Shown in pieces: positions 6,876 to 15,384 of a stretch of 64,000 bases of DNA. The number at the start of each line of letters is the position of its first letter. The first letter of the stretch is position 1. Under the pieces are notes generated by a model. That model made no database searches. It saw only the letters and a list, made by a program, of their open reading frames with translations, and had not been told where the DNA came from. Both the position numbers and the translations under genes were made by a program. Where the stretch lies: assembly GCF_003253995.1 (NCBI RefSeq), contig NZ_QKZL01000015.1:3915-67914 (forward strand). Direction: 5' to 3'. This stretch comes from Palleronia aestuarii. GTDB lineage: Bacteria; Pseudomonadota; Alphaproteobacteria; Rhodobacterales; Rhodobacteraceae.

Positions 6876-9110
6876 ATGTCCCCTTCGAAATCCATCCTGC
6901 CGCTCGCACTCGGCGGCCTTCTGATTGGGCTCCTGCTCGGCTCGATCGTCGCCGGCGCCTATGCCTCGTGGGTCGTCGGTCGCGATCCCACGAATGTCGG
7001 CTTCACAACAATCTTCGACTTCATGCCCCTGTCGCTACAGGACATCCCGAAGCTGGAACCGATCCGTACGGCCTTGATGATCTGGGCGGCAATCGCGGTT
7101 GTCGCCGCGATCGCGATCCCGGCTATCGGTCGCCCGCGCCAGCTCACCAGCCACGGTTCGGCTCGCTGGGCCACCCAACAGGAATTGAAGAAAGCTGGCC
7201 TGTCGACGCAAATCAGGACCCTGAACGGACCCATCTATGCCAAGTTCGGCCCGCCGAACTCGAATGCGGATTTTTTTTCCTCGCGGGAAATCCCGCATTG
7301 CATGGCGATCGCCCCGACCGGATCGGGCAAGACGCGCGGCATCACGATCCCGACGGTGCTGACCTATCCCGGTTCGATCTTTGCCCTCGATATGAAGGGT
7401 GAGCTGTTCGCGAAGACAAGCCGGCGACGGATGACTTTCGGCGACAAGGTGTTCAAGTTCGCACCTCTCGACGACAACGATCGGACGCATCGCTACAATC
7501 CGCTTCAGGTCGTGCTGGACGCACATCCTCGGCGGCAGTTCACGGAGGCCAAGCGTGTCGCGTCCTCCTTCATTATCGCGCATGGGAACGGGCAAGGTTT
7601 CCTAGAAGGCGCCCGTGAGATTTTCACGGCCGCTGCCATCCACGTCATCGAGAAGGGCACACCGACGATCGGTGCGATCCTCGACGCGCTTTCCCAGCCC
7701 GGTGAAAGCTCGAAACTGATGTGGAACCTCGGCGACGAGACGAAATCCGAGGACGCCAGGAAGATCTTCTACAAGATGTCGGGCATGGAATCCCGCATCC
7801 TCAGCTCGTACCTGTCGGTTCTCGGAGACGGTGGTTTGAGCCTATGGAACAACCCCGCAATCCGTGCGGCCACCTCGAAATCCGATTTCACCTTTGCCAA
7901 CCTGCGGTCCGAACCTGCCACGATCTACTTCGTCGTCTCGGACAACGATCTGAGCGATCTGGCGCCGCTCGTTCGACTGATGTTCCAGCAGGCCATCAAG
8001 ATTCTGAAAAGGGCCGAGCCGGACCCCGAGAAGGGCGAGAAATACACTGTCCTCTTCTGTCTCGACGAGTTCGCGTCCCTTGGAAGAATGGACGCTTTGA
8101 TGGATGGGATTGCCACGCTCCGCAGCTTCGGCGGCCGAGTGATGATCATCCTCCAGACGCTTGGCCAGTTGCGGAAGCATTACGACAAGGATGGCGAAAC
8201 CATCTTCCTGTCGAACTGCCGCATACAGCTCTTCATGTCCGCAGCGGACGAGGAGACTCCCCGCTACGTCAGCGAGGCGGTCGGCGACTTCACCCGCAAG
8301 TCGCGGTCGAAATCTTGGAAGGGCGGTCAACTGACGACCTCTTATCAGGAGCGCGAAGATGGCGCCCGGCTGATCCGGCCCGAGCAGGTGCGAATGCTTG
8401 GCAAGAACACGATCCTCGCGCTGGTCGAGGACTCCTACCCGGTCATCGCCAGCAAGGTAATCTACTACGAGGACAAGATCCTCAAACCAATCTTCGACGA
8501 CCAGACTGGTCCTCTACCGGAGCCTCCGGTGCTGCCGGACGATCCGATCAGTGAGACAGCCCAGCCCTTGGCACCTGCACAATCGAGCAATGGGAGCAAT
8601 GGCGCGGATAATCCGCTTGCTGCGCTACGGCCTGCCACGGTCTCGTCGACTCCCGCGGTCGATCCGGATCGAGCCAAGGATGGTGCAGCGTCAGAGGCCC
8701 CTGTTCCAGACAAGGCTGCCGTAAGCGAACCGACTGTCGCCGGTCCGAACGCGACCGATGTCGGGGATGCAGAACCCGACGATTCCCAGGAAGCAGCGGA
8801 GCTGGCCGCGCTCTATCCCGTAAGAGACAAATGCCGGCGACTGGATGCCGCTCTGACCCTCGCGCAAGAAATGTATGCGGTAGGGATGCGATCCGAGGAA
8901 AAGAATGATGCGGCCCCGGCGCAATCTGCGCCCGAGGACGTCACCAACGAAGGCGATGAAGCAAGTAAGGTCGGCAATGTTGACGAAACGTCTTCGCAGC
9001 GCCCGAAAGGCTTGCGAAGGGCGAACCTGTCGCAAGCGCAAGCAAACATATTCCCCAATAAGGACGAAACAGGTCAGGATCGGCCCGAACCAGATCAGCC
9101 TGGCGCCTGA
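6876..9110 (+). CDS. virD4: VirD4/TraG-type coupling ATPase
   Basis: This 744-aa inner-membrane ATPase connects the relaxosome to the VirB channel. Two N-terminal membrane segments (about 8-33 and 66-86) are followed by the conserved GSARWAT motif. Walker A IAPTGSGKT lies at 145-153 with FALDMKGELF just after, and a Walker B-type LFCLDEFASLGRM lies near residue 395. Residues about 545-744 form an acidic, Pro/Ala/Asp-rich, probably disordered extension not needed in the core family. It is the last gene of the virD1-D2-D4 operon. Its 3' end overlaps the 3' end of the convergent virB11 by 16 bases, so the two transfer operons meet tail to tail. Confidence 0.93.
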   Translation: MSPSKSILPLALGGLLIGLLLGSIVAGAYASWVVGRDPTNVGFTTIFDFMPLSLQDIPKLEPIRTALMIWAAIAVVAAIAIPAIGRPRQLTSHGSARWATQQELKKAGLSTQIRTLNGPIYAKFGPPNSNADFFSSREIPHCMAIAPTGSGKTRGITIPTVLTYPGSIFALDMKGELFAKTSRRRMTFGDKVFKFAPLDDNDRTHRYNPLQVVLDAHPRRQFTEAKRVASSFIIAHGNGQGFLEGAREIFTAAAIHVIEKGTPTIGAILDALSQPGESSKLMWNLGDETKSEDARKIFYKMSGMESRILSSYLSVLGDGGLSLWNNPAIRAATSKSDFTFANLRSEPATIYFVVSDNDLSDLAPLVRLMFQQAIKILKRAEPDPEKGEKYTVLFCLDEFASLGRMDALMDGIATLRSFGGRVMIILQTLGQLRKHYDKDGETIFLSNCRIQLFMSAADEETPRYVSEAVGDFTRKSRSKSWKGGQLTTSYQEREDGARLIRPEQVRMLGKNTILALVEDSYPVIASKVIYYEDKILKPIFDDQTGPLPEPPVLPDDPISETAQPLAPAQSSNGSNGADNPLAALRPATVSSTPAVDPDRAKDGAASEAPVPDKAAVSEPTVAGPNATDVGDAEPDDSQEAAELAALYPVRDKCRRLDAALTLAQEMYAVGMRSEEKNDAAPAQSAPEDVTNEGDEASKVGNVDETSSQRPKGLRRANLSQAQANIFPNKDETGQDRPEPDQPGA

Positions 9111-10120
9111 TCCTCCAACGCCGGCATGAACACCTGCAGGACGCCACGACGCCCCTCGTGGCGTCCTGTCTGTATCACGAGGTCGATGGTGGCGCGGGCG
9201 TAGTCGAGGATGTCGCCCCGGCCGAGGTCGAGGCCTGCGCGCAGCACCATCATCGCCATGCGTTCGAGCGCGAGCTGCGGGCTGTCGGCATGGATGGTGC
9301 TGATCGAGCCGGGGTGCCCGGTGTTGATCGCCTCGAGGAAGTTGAACGCCTCCGCGCCACGGATTTCGCCCAGGATCAGCCGGTCGGGCCGCATCCGGAG
9401 CGCGCTCTCCAGAAGGCGGGCAGGGGAGCGTTCCGAGTCCGTCCGCCGGTCGGCGACGAGCGCCACATTGTTCGGATGCGGCAGGTGCAGCTCGGGCGCG
9501 TCCTCGATCGTCACCATGCGCTCGCCCCGGTCGGCCATCGACATGATCGCGCGGGCGAGGGTGGTCTTGCCCGAGGAGGTACCGCCGGAGACGAGGATGT
9601 TCAGCTTCTCGGTGACGGCCCGGTGCATGAGATTGGCGAGATCGCCGGCCTCGGCCAACGCGCGCAGCTCCTCCAGCCGGTCGAGACGCTGCCGCTCGAC
9701 ATCGACCTCGGCCCCCATGAGGAATCCCACCTCGTGCAGCTCCAGGATGCGCGAGACGTACTTGCGGATCGACACCGACACGCCGGCCTCGATCGCGGGC
9801 GGCACGATGACCTGCACGCGCATCGACTGGCCGAAGACATGGACGCGGCCCGAGACGATGGGGTGGTGGCGGCCGAGCTGCGTCCTGGCCTCGCCGGCGA
9901 GATGCGCGCCGAGCGCGTTCAGGCGTTCGGGCGGGATCGCGCCCTCCCACCGCTCCATGTGGCCGCGCTGCGCGTACTCGACCCAGACGCTGCGGTCGGG
10001 GTTGATGACCACCTCGTTGACGCCTTCGTCGATGAGAAGGTCGCGCAGCGGCAATAGCCCTTGCTCAGCATAGCTGGCAGGGCTGGCGGTCGAGCCAACT
10101 ATGCTATCAACCCGTTGCAC
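9095..10120 (-). CDS. virB11: VirB11 traffic ATPase
   Basis: This 341-aa hexameric secretion ATPase works at the base of the type IV system. The C-terminal domain shows Walker A (SGGTSSGKTTL, about 177-187), an Asp box (VTIEDAPEL), Walker B (RPDRLILGEIRG) and a His box (NTGHPGSISTIHAD). Length is typical of the family. The start is a GTG whose first base is the last base of the virB10 TAG, so it depends on coupled translation. It is the last gene of the virB operon and overlaps the end of virD4. Confidence 0.95.
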   Translation of the reverse strand: MQRVDSIVGSTASPASYAEQGLLPLRDLLIDEGVNEVVINPDRSVWVEYAQRGHMERWEGAIPPERLNALGAHLAGEARTQLGRHHPIVSGRVHVFGQSMRVQVIVPPAIEAGVSVSIRKYVSRILELHEVGFLMGAEVDVERQRLDRLEELRALAEAGDLANLMHRAVTEKLNILVSGGTSSGKTTLARAIMSMADRGERMVTIEDAPELHLPHPNNVALVADRRTDSERSPARLLESALRMRPDRLILGEIRGAEAFNFLEAINTGHPGSISTIHADSPQLALERMAMMVLRAGLDLGRGDILDYARATIDLVIQTGRHEGRRGVLQVFMPALEDQAPG

Positions 10121-11424
10121 TAGAACACTAAATCCCTGTTGACGAACACGGTCATGTAGACGCCCTGGTCGATGTAGATGACCGGGCCGGCGTTCAGGTA
10201 ATCCGCCATTACGCCCTGCGTGGCCGTGGCCATGTCGTCGCCCACGTCCTGCATCGCGTCTGCCGCATCGCCCCTTGTATCGTCCTTGATGACCACATCC
10301 GGACCGGCGCCGATGAGCGAGATCAGCGCGGCCGAGCCGAACCGCTGGCGGAACCGGGTATCCACCTGTCCCGCCTGTCCCGACATCCCGAGCGCGTCGG
10401 CGCCGTAGCCGCCCAGCTCGACGCTGACGCCCTCGGGCGTCACCGCCCGGTTCCAGGCGATCTGCACGCGGTCCTGAATGACCGAGACGTCCGAGTTGTA
10501 CGACCCGATCAGACGCGAGCCGCGCGGGATCAGGACGTTCATGCCATCGTAGCTCATCACGTCGTCGGTCACGACGGCGCGGATCGCGCCGGGCAACTCG
10601 GTCGAGATCGCGGTCTCCAGCACGGCGTTGAGCGTCGTGCCCTGCACGATGGTCCGGCTCGGATTGGCGATCCGGGTGGCGCGCACGGTGTCGTAACTTT
10701 GCGTGCTGGCGTCCTGGATGAACTGCTCGTTCGAGGTCAGGGTGCGCCCCGAGGCATCGCCCGCGCCGGACGCGCCCCCCTGGCTGCCGCCGGTCTTGGC
10801 GCCGGCCGCGTCGAGGACGATGCCGTTCGACATGATCTGCGCCTCGGCGATCGCCGCCCGGCGCTGGCGCTCCTCTTCGAGACGCCGACGCGCCTCGCGT
10901 TCGTCCTCGCTCATGCCGGTATCGCCGCCCCCGGCGTTCTGGGCCATCTGCGCGAGGAGCGCCTGGTAGCGCGCATCCGCGTCTTCCCGTTCCCGTTCGA
11001 GCTTCGTCTGCATGTCGTCGAGGGCCGCTTGCAGGGCCTCGTCGCCGCCCTGCGACTGGCGCAGGGATTCGAGCTGCGCTTCGAGATCGGCGATGCGCTT
11101 GCGGTCCTCCTCACGGCCATCGTCGACTGGCGGCGGTGTCATCGGCGTCATCACGGCGGGGATGGGCGTCGTGTCGGGCTGATCCACGGGTTGACCGGCC
11201 GGCATTCCGGTATCCACCCCCGGCGCCGTTTCTTCTCTCTGCATCTCCTGGGTCTGCGACGTGTCGGGACCGCTTGTATCCACGGCCTCCGGACTCAAAA
11301 TGAAGTAGGCGACGACACCCACGGCCCCGAGGAAAGCAACAGCAGCGATTGTTCGACCGCGGCCGGACCCTTCCGAGCCACCCTCGATCATCTGGTCGCG
11401 CGTGTTCGTACCCTGATCGCTCAT
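10120..11424 (-). CDS. virB10: VirB10 inner-to-outer-membrane scaffold protein
   Basis: This 434-aa protein spans the envelope and forms the core complex with VirB9 and VirB7. A cytoplasmic N-terminus and one membrane helix (about 26-46) are followed by a proline- and glutamine-rich periplasmic linker, then a coiled-coil stretch (about 105-195, heptad-like and rich in E, R, Q and A). The conserved TrbI/VirB10 beta-barrel fills residues 230-430, with IPRGSRLIGSYNS and the terminal IDQGVYMTVFVNRDLVF. The start overlaps the virB9 stop. The coiled coil is longer than in Agrobacterium VirB10 but such variation is common. Confidence 0.95.
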   Translation of the reverse strand: MSDQGTNTRDQMIEGGSEGSGRGRTIAAVAFLGAVGVVAYFILSPEAVDTSGPDTSQTQEMQREETAPGVDTGMPAGQPVDQPDTTPIPAVMTPMTPPPVDDGREEDRKRIADLEAQLESLRQSQGGDEALQAALDDMQTKLEREREDADARYQALLAQMAQNAGGGDTGMSEDEREARRRLEEERQRRAAIAEAQIMSNGIVLDAAGAKTGGSQGGASGAGDASGRTLTSNEQFIQDASTQSYDTVRATRIANPSRTIVQGTTLNAVLETAISTELPGAIRAVVTDDVMSYDGMNVLIPRGSRLIGSYNSDVSVIQDRVQIAWNRAVTPEGVSVELGGYGADALGMSGQAGQVDTRFRQRFGSAALISLIGAGPDVVIKDDTRGDAADAMQDVGDDMATATQGVMADYLNAGPVIYIDQGVYMTVFVNRDLVF

Positions 11425-12218
11425 TTTATTACCACGCTGCCCCGAATTTCGGGATCATAGACGGCGTAACCCTGGCCGAGCTGCGGCGCGCGCCGCCCGC
11501 CCGGCACCGAGCGGATCACGTCGCCATGCGCCACGCAGATCTCCTCGTCGCCGATGCGGATGGTCCAGCGGTCCGACACGCGATCGACGATGCTGGCGTT
11601 CTCGGCATGACGGACATTGACGATGCTCTCGCGCCCGTCCGGCCCGACGAGGAAGATACCCGGCCGCCGGGCGTTCTCGGGAAAGACGAAGATGGTGCGC
11701 TTGCCGTCGTCGTAGACCTGAAGCGGCTTGATCGAGGTCGCATCGCCGGCGGCGTAGTAGTCGAAGTCCTTCGGCCGTTCGGCCCGCTCGATCGCCGCGC
11801 TGCGGGCCTGCGCCTCGACGCCGGGATAGCGGAAGCTGACGCGGTAGTTCAGGTTGGGCGCTCCGACCTGGCCCGCCCGCGCCCGCAGTTCGAACGTGTA
11901 GGGGCGCTGGTTCGTGTAGACCGTCATGTTGGTGTAGGCGCCCTCGATCAGCGGCTTCACCGACAGCACGTCACCGCGGTCGAGACGGACGATCTGCCAG
12001 CTTTCGCTGTCGCCCACCTGAACGGACTCGATGTTCTCGCCCGGCTCGAACTCGATCGAGGTGATGAAGCGCATATAGGTGTCGAGCCGGTAGACCTCGT
12101 GCTCGTCGTAGGTGAACGACCGGATGCGGCTGTCCTGCGGGAAGGGCCGCGGCGTCGTCTCGGCCGTGGCAAGGCCGGTCATGGCAAGGAGCGCGATGAG
12201 GGGGAGAGCGTGCTTCAT
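11421..12218 (-). CDS. virB9: VirB9 outer-membrane core protein
   Basis: This 265-aa secreted protein begins with a signal peptide (MKHALPLIALLAMTGLATA). The N-terminal beta domain contains IRSFTYDEHEVYRLDTYM and the FEPGENI motif. The C-terminal domain, where VirB7 docks, carries PKDFDYYAAGD, a DDGKRTIFVFPE strand and the VNVRHAENASIVDRVSDRWTIRIGDEE segment usual for VirB9/TrbG/CagX. It overlaps virB10 by 4 bases and starts 3 bases after the virB8 stop. The product should form the periplasmic and outer-membrane ring with VirB10 and the small lipoprotein at 15256-15384. Confidence 0.94.
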   Translation of the reverse strand: MKHALPLIALLAMTGLATAETTPRPFPQDSRIRSFTYDEHEVYRLDTYMRFITSIEFEPGENIESVQVGDSESWQIVRLDRGDVLSVKPLIEGAYTNMTVYTNQRPYTFELRARAGQVGAPNLNYRVSFRYPGVEAQARSAAIERAERPKDFDYYAAGDATSIKPLQVYDDGKRTIFVFPENARRPGIFLVGPDGRESIVNVRHAENASIVDRVSDRWTIRIGDEEICVAHGDVIRSVPGGRRAPQLGQGYAVYDPEIRGSVVIK

Positions 12219-12221
12219 GGG

Positions 12222-12896
12222 TCAGCCTCTCGGATCGAGGGTTTCCGCGTCGATGCGGTAGCCGGTGACGGTGAAGCCGAGCGGATTGCGCCAGACCTGA
12301 TCCAGTGTGCGTTCGGTGCGGGGCTCGAAGGCGTAGCCGACCACGGCCACGAAGTCGCGCTCGACGGCGGTTTGGCCCTCCTTCTCCATGCGGCGCACGA
12401 AGCGGACCTGCGCGGTGTCGTCGTCGAGGATCGAGACCGAGCGGACGCGCGTGGTGATGACGGTATCGCCGCCATAGAGCGTCGGTGGATACTGTTCGGA
12501 GCTGCTGTTCCAGATCGCGCGGAGCGACGACTGCGCCTGTCCCTGAGACATGCCGTCGACGAGCGGGATGCGCTGCGGATTGTCGTTCGGATCGTAGGTC
12601 TCGCGGTTGGTGACGTAGCGGACCAACTCGGCCTCGAGGACCGCGCGCTGGTCGTCGAGCGAGGTCGGACGGACCGAGACCACCTGCTCGGACTCGCCCG
12701 TGGCACGGTCCACCATGACGACGTAGGGCCGTGTCTCCTTGAGCGGCACCGTCAGCGCGAGCGTCACCACCGAGGCCAGCCCGATCCCCATGCCAAGGGC
12801 ACCCACGACCCAGCCGATGTTGCGTTGCCGGCGCAGCGAGAAGAACACCTCGTTCTCGAAGGCTTCGGCGGTCTCATCTGGGGTTTTCTTCGCCAT
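12222..12896 (-). CDS. virB8: VirB8 inner-membrane assembly protein
   Basis: This 224-aa bitopic protein has a short cytoplasmic part, one membrane helix (about 29-50, GWVVGALGMGIGLASVVTLALTV) and a periplasmic NTF2-like domain containing RETYDPNDNPQRIPLVDGMS and the conserved VTGYRID end. VirB8 is a nucleation factor binding VirB9 and VirB10. It is separated by 75 bases from virB6 upstream, one of the few gaps in this operon, and runs straight into virB9. Confidence 0.93.
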   Translation of the reverse strand: MAKKTPDETAEAFENEVFFSLRRQRNIGWVVGALGMGIGLASVVTLALTVPLKETRPYVVMVDRATGESEQVVSVRPTSLDDQRAVLEAELVRYVTNRETYDPNDNPQRIPLVDGMSQGQAQSSLRAIWNSSSEQYPPTLYGGDTVITTRVRSVSILDDDTAQVRFVRRMEKEGQTAVERDFVAVVGYAFEPRTERTLDQVWRNPLGFTVTGYRIDAETLDPRG

Positions 12897-12971
12897 CGGG
12901 GCAGATTCCTTCCGGGCCGCGTCGCGAAGGACGCGGAGTGTTCACACATCGCAGGCTGGCAGACCTGCGTG

Positions 12972-14129
12972 TCAGTCTTCCTTGGTCTCGTCGGTGCGTC
13001 TGTTTCTGCGGCTTCGCCGGTTCTCGTACCGCTGTCCCGCATTGGCCGCGCGGTAGCGGTCGACGCTGCTCGCTTGGCCTCCGCGCATGGCGGCGTGCGA
13101 CGCATTGAGGTCGGCGTACTTGTTGCGGATTTCCTTCTGCCGCGCGAACTCGATCTGCTTGCCTTCCCAGTAGTTGCTGCCGGATTTCTCGGCGGCGACC
13201 CCGGCCCGGTGTCCCTCGATTTGAGCGCCGCCGATGCGTGCGATCTCTCGGCCACCGGCTGTCGCAATCTTGCCGGCGACCGCCGAGGCGCCGACCGCAG
13301 CGGTCGCGCCGCCGATCGCCATCGCCACGCCGTTGGCGGTCGCGGTGATCGTGCCAGACAGGCCGTTGACCAGCGTGGGCACCATCGCAGTCATGAAGAT
13401 CGCGCCGACACCGACGATGATGAAGCCGCCGGCATCTTCGAGTGTGATTGCCGCATCCGCTTCAGCAATAAGACTCTGACCAATCCCGACGATCGCTCCG
13501 ACGACGCCGGCCATGACTAGCGGGATCAGTGCGAAGCCGAGGGTGAACCGCACCCAGCTTTCGAACAGGTTCGAGGTCGCTTTGAACATCAGCGCCGGAA
13601 TGAAGATCGGCGCGAGCGCGATGGCCATTCCGAGCCCGATCTTGCCCAGCGAGATGACGATGATTGCGGCTGCCGCCATGAGCGAACCAATGATCCAGAC
13701 GACGATCGCCGCAAAGCTGATGCCGAAAGGAAGGCTCGCGTTCTCCGACAGCGTATCGGAGAAATTGAACATCGTTGAGATAATCTCGTCGAACGCGGTG
13801 TTCAGGTTAGGCGCATCGACAATGCCCATCAGCTTGGCGCCAAGCTCCTGAGGTGTGTTGGTGACGATGTCGTAGATCGGCTCGAACTGCGCCCAGGTCG
13901 TCGCGACGGCGGTGATGATGATGTAGCGGACGCCCCACTTGAAGTATTCGCTCGTGCGGATCGGCACCCATTGCGTCAGCGCATTAAGCGCGATGAAGGC
14001 CAGACCGACGAGACCCATCGCCTGGCATATGGTTGCGATCGGTCCAGCGAACGCGGTGAAGCTGCTCTCAGCGTAGTTGCCGATCGCGTTGTCCACTTGG
14101 TTCAAGGTATTCTCAACGTAGCTCGCCAT
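12972..14129 (-). CDS. virB6: VirB6 polytopic channel protein
   Basis: This 385-aa TrbL/VirB6-family inner-membrane protein lines the DNA path. At least five hydrophobic segments can be seen: about 25-50, 65-82, 150-175, 185-210 and 215-260. A glycine/alanine-rich stretch (VAMAIGGATAAVGASAVAG) follows, then a charged cytoplasmic C-terminal tail of about 90 residues. The tail ends in an unusual Arg/Asn-rich run followed by acidic residues. It follows the small secreted protein at 14145 by 15 bases. Confidence 0.9.
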   Translation of the reverse strand: MASYVENTLNQVDNAIGNYAESSFTAFAGPIATICQAMGLVGLAFIALNALTQWVPIRTSEYFKWGVRYIIITAVATTWAQFEPIYDIVTNTPQELGAKLMGIVDAPNLNTAFDEIISTMFNFSDTLSENASLPFGISFAAIVVWIIGSLMAAAAIIVISLGKIGLGMAIALAPIFIPALMFKATSNLFESWVRFTLGFALIPLVMAGVVGAIVGIGQSLIAEADAAITLEDAGGFIIVGVGAIFMTAMVPTLVNGLSGTITATANGVAMAIGGATAAVGASAVAGKIATAGGREIARIGGAQIEGHRAGVAAEKSGSNYWEGKQIEFARQKEIRNKYADLNASHAAMRGGQASSVDRYRAANAGQRYENRRSRRNRRTDETKED

Positions 14130-14144
14130 CGGTCCGGTCTTCCG

Positions 14145-14561
14145 TTACTCGATCGCGCCGACGTCGCGGCAATAGCTTATCATTGCGAGGTTTTGTTCGC
14201 GATTGCTCTCCATCGCACGGGAATGTGGGTGCAAGGCATCGTTCGACATACCGAAGTATTCCTCGGGCACCATCGCCTTGATCGCGTCCCAGTCACGCCG
14301 GTCGTTCAGGCAGGAAATGTCGTAGGGTCGTCCTTCTGCGTATGCTTCACATTGCGCCATACGATAGGCGGTGTCCCAGCGTTCGCGGTATTTCATCAAT
14401 ATATTGTAGAGGGCATTGTTCGAGCCCGAGATCGCACGGGCCTCATCGCTATCCATGTCCATCTGGTTCTCACAAATCCACGAGCCGCCGGTGGCGTGCG
14501 CCATCGGCGTCGCGAGGATCAGGGCAGCGGCCGCAGCCGCCAGGGTCGAGTTCAGCGTCAT
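14145..14561 (-). CDS. Small secreted protein between virB5 and virB6
   Basis: Family not recognised. The 138-residue product has a signal peptide (MTLNSTLAAAAAALILATPMAHA), then a helical mature part with four cysteines (WICENQ, QCEAY, ISCLN, SYCRD), suggesting two periplasmic disulfides. Its position between virB5 and virB6, with a 4-base overlap of virB5 upstream, shows it belongs to the conjugation operon. An entry-exclusion or pilus-assembly helper is plausible because such proteins are often encoded here, but nothing in the sequence proves it. Confidence 0.75.
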   Translation of the reverse strand: MTLNSTLAAAAAALILATPMAHATGGSWICENQMDMDSDEARAISGSNNALYNILMKYRERWDTAYRMAQCEAYAEGRPYDISCLNDRRDWDAIKAMVPEEYFGMSNDALHPHSRAMESNREQNLAMISYCRDVGAIE

Positions 14562-15259
14562 CCGTCATCTCCCACGCGCATGAAGGTCCGGGACGCCGCC
14601 TGTTCACGCGCTGCCAGAAGGGCGTCCGTGCCGGTGGCGTTGGCCTGCGCCGCCTGGAGCCGCAAGCTCTCGTTCAGAAGCACCGCGATCTCGCCCAGCA
14701 TCCGGGTGTTGTAATCCACCGACGCCTTGAGATCGGCGTTGCCGTCGATCTGCCCGATGAGCTGGTTCACCCGGCCCATTGACGTATTGGCCCGCGCGTA
14801 GGTGTCCTCGGCCGTCGCCACCGCCGCGAGGCCCGCGCCCGCCTGCGTGGCGAGCGCCCGGTCCTGCGGCGTGTCCGATGTCAGGAACCCGTTGAGATCG
14901 GGCAACGCGAACGTGGTCTTCAGTTCGTTCATCCGCGCGGTCAGCGCCGAGGCGTTGCCGGGGATCGCCGCGCCCGTCATCCCGCCCGACATGATCGCGG
15001 ACAGGCTGCCGGCCGATTCCCGCGCCGCGATCTCGGGCGCGGAGTTCAGGATGCCGGCGATCGCCTTGTCGCCGGTCATGCTCTGAAGCTGCTGGAGCTG
15101 GTTGGCGTAGTCCTGCCGCATCTGTTCGAGCTGTGCGATGGCCTGCGCCACCGAGGCCGCGTCGAAGGTCGGCACGCCCTGGGCGTGCGCCGGGGCCGAC
15201 GCAAGTGCGCCGGCGGTGATCGCCGCCAGTGCGGCCGCGTTGCGAAGTCTCCGGATCAT
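14558..15259 (-). CDS. virB5: VirB5-type minor pilin
   Basis: This 233-aa secreted protein has a signal peptide (about residues 1-26, ending in SAPAHA). The mature protein is almost entirely helical (QAIAQLEQMRQDYANQLQQL and later helices), as in VirB5/TraC pilus-tip adhesins. I chose the ATG at 15259 because it overlaps the stop of the 42-aa lipoprotein gene (ATGA) and is followed at once by the signal peptide; a longer open frame reaches 15550 but overlaps virB4. Agrobacterium VirB5 is about 220 residues. Confidence 0.88.
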   Translation of the reverse strand: MIRRLRNAAALAAITAGALASAPAHAQGVPTFDAASVAQAIAQLEQMRQDYANQLQQLQSMTGDKAIAGILNSAPEIAARESAGSLSAIMSGGMTGAAIPGNASALTARMNELKTTFALPDLNGFLTSDTPQDRALATQAGAGLAAVATAEDTYARANTSMGRVNQLIGQIDGNADLKASVDYNTRMLGEIAVLLNESLRLQAAQANATGTDALLAAREQAASRTFMRVGDDG

Positions 15260-15384
15260 ACCGTGGCCTCTCCCGTGGTGTTGATGGATTCCCAGTTGCA
15301 GACGCAGGGCGACGTCTTCTCGGTGTAGGTCACGCAGCCCCCCAGCAGGGCGGCGAGCGCGAGCGCGGCGATGATGCGGACCAT
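15256..15384 (-). CDS. virB7: 42-aa VirB7-like lipoprotein
   Basis: This small gene is easily missed. The start ATG overlaps the virB4 stop (ATGA) and its own stop overlaps the virB5 start (ATGA), so it is locked between two certain genes. The product begins MVRIIAALALAALLGGC, a signal peptide with a perfect lipobox (LGGC, Cys17), followed by 25 residues with two more cysteines (SPCVCNWES). Size, lipobox and extra cysteines fit VirB7, which anchors VirB9 in the outer membrane. The position after virB4 is displaced from the Agrobacterium order. An entry-exclusion lipoprotein of the TrbK/Eex type is the alternative. Confidence 0.8.
   Translation of the reverse strand: MVRIIAALALAALLGGCVTYTEKTSPCVCNWESINTTGEATV

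Noticed and set aside
5383-6909. Long leftward open frame opposite the relaxase gene
   Set aside because: Mirror of the virD2 coding frame; the plus strand has the three-histidine relaxase motif.
11349-13520. Long rightward open frame (over 700 codons) opposite virB8-virB10
   Set aside because: High-GC shadow frame; no ribosome site, no recognisable domain, and the opposite strand encodes well-known VirB proteins.
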